A DNA stretch of 5,399 nt, taken from assembly GCF_019969725.1 (NCBI RefSeq), contig NZ_JAHXYW010000032.1, forward strand, positions 1-5,399, read 5' to 3'. Under the pieces are notes generated by a model. The model saw nothing but the letters and a program-made list of their open reading frames with translations. It made no database searches and was not told where the DNA came from. The position numbers were made by a program, and so were the translations under genes. The DNA comes from Neobacillus bataviensis (GTDB lineage Bacteria; Bacillota; Bacilli; Bacillales_B; DSM-18226). Position 1 is the first letter of the stretch. The number at the start of each line of letters is the position of its first letter. Positions 5,206 to 5,399 of the stretch are shown here, piece by piece.

Positions 5206-5314
5206 AGAATGTGAAGAGATGCACTTAAAGTAACGGGTGCTTATGTTAAAGATGGGATGGCTGCGGCGATCGCATTTTTCTTGCACAAACGGATGCAGTT
5301 TAGTAGAAGAAGGG
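5206..5314 (+). repeat. Dispersed repeat, full copy 5 (about 109 bp)
   Basis: The order matches copy 2: AGAATGTGAAG, CTTAAAGTAACGGGTGC (5223-5240 region), a GGCTGCGGCGATCGC centre with a short stem followed by TTTTT, then AAACGGATGCAGTTTAG (5287-5303) and an AGAAGAAGGG end. The two TAACGG-type motifs are 56 bases apart, against 57 in copy 2. Its left edge overlaps the out-of-frame end of the membrane-protein gene (TGA at 5212-5214), so the repeat begins within or right at that gene's original stop. Confidence 0.8.
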
Positions 5315-5320
5315 ATATTA

Positions 5321-5371
5321 ATGACTTTAGACGAATATTGTTTTTTAGATATATATTTAAGGGGTGTATGA
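5321..5371 (+). other. Candidate 16-aa ORF after repeat copy 5
   Basis: ATG at 5321 follows AGAAGGG from the repeat end with 7-base spacing and encodes MTLDEYCFLDIYLRGV, ending at TGA 5369-5371. It ends at an ATGA overlap with a possible ATG at 5368, three bases before the likely start of the next gene. The placement mirrors the small ORF at 4741. No homology is recognised. Confidence 0.18.
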
Positions 5372-5373
5372 GC

Positions 5374-5399
5374 GTGGACGATATAATTTATGCAATAAA
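5374..5399 (+). CDS. Start of a gene running off the right edge
   Basis: AAGGGGTG (5359-5366) is a good Shine-Dalgarno and lies 7 bases before GTG at 5374. This start gives MDDIIYAI before the window ends. An in-frame ATG at 5368 would add MS but is only one base from the Shine-Dalgarno, so GTG is preferred. Eight residues are too few to identify the product. Confidence 0.5.

Noticed and set aside
5199..5320. ATATT on both sides of repeat copy 5 as a target-site duplication
   Set aside because: The pentamer is AT-only in AT-rich DNA, is not exactly at the edges and has no counterpart at copy 2.
1..5399. CRISPR array, tRNA, rRNA or transposase gene
   Set aside because: No regularly spaced identical repeats, no cloverleaf-like sequence and no DDE or serine recombinase motifs were found; the repeats present are dispersed and imperfect.

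Overview
The window looks like chromosomal DNA of a low-GC, Gram-positive, spore-forming Bacillaceae (Bacillus or a close relative). The evidence is the AT-rich composition, AGGAGG/GGTGA-type ribosome binding sites with ATG, GTG and TTG starts, U-tailed intrinsic terminators, a YfnA-type permease, remnants of rluF and spoVR, and bcr-like intergenic repeats. I cannot name a species. No tRNA, rRNA, CRISPR array or transposase gene was seen.

Layout, left to right. (1) The last 31 codons of an upstream gene (possibly a cupin protein) end at 98, followed by a terminator and a 5'-half repeat copy. (2) A minus-strand gene (234-506) encodes a small membrane-anchored protein with a very acidic tail. 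(3) The 507-851 stretch has a degenerate repeat and a 32-codon GTG-start ORF behind a good Shine-Dalgarno. (4) A plus-strand gene (852-1796) encodes a protein with two GNAT acetyltransferase domains; it ends at a strong terminator followed by a full repeat copy. (5) A heavily damaged rluF (23S rRNA pseudouridine synthase) lies at 1966-2254 on the minus strand. (6) The intact APC amino-acid permease yfnA lies at 2454-3863 on the plus strand, with its own terminator. (7) The C-terminal half of spoVR lies at 3921-4500 on the minus strand, broken by two in-frame stops and decaying upstream. (8) A 3'-half repeat copy precedes a TTG-start gene (4815-5189) for a small integral membrane protein that appears frameshifted near its 3' end. 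(9) A second full repeat copy is followed by the first codons of another gene at the right edge.

The genes do not form one pathway. The window is best read as an eroding chromosomal region: one intact transporter and one intact acetyltransferase, each with its own terminator, surrounded by decaying genes and copies of one dispersed repeat about 110 bp long. Both pseudogenes are truncated on the side facing a repeat, so the repeats may have mediated rearrangement. Several repeats end in a Shine-Dalgarno-like stretch followed by a start codon. I see no convincing new multi-gene system. The repeat family and the decay pattern around it are the most interesting content.
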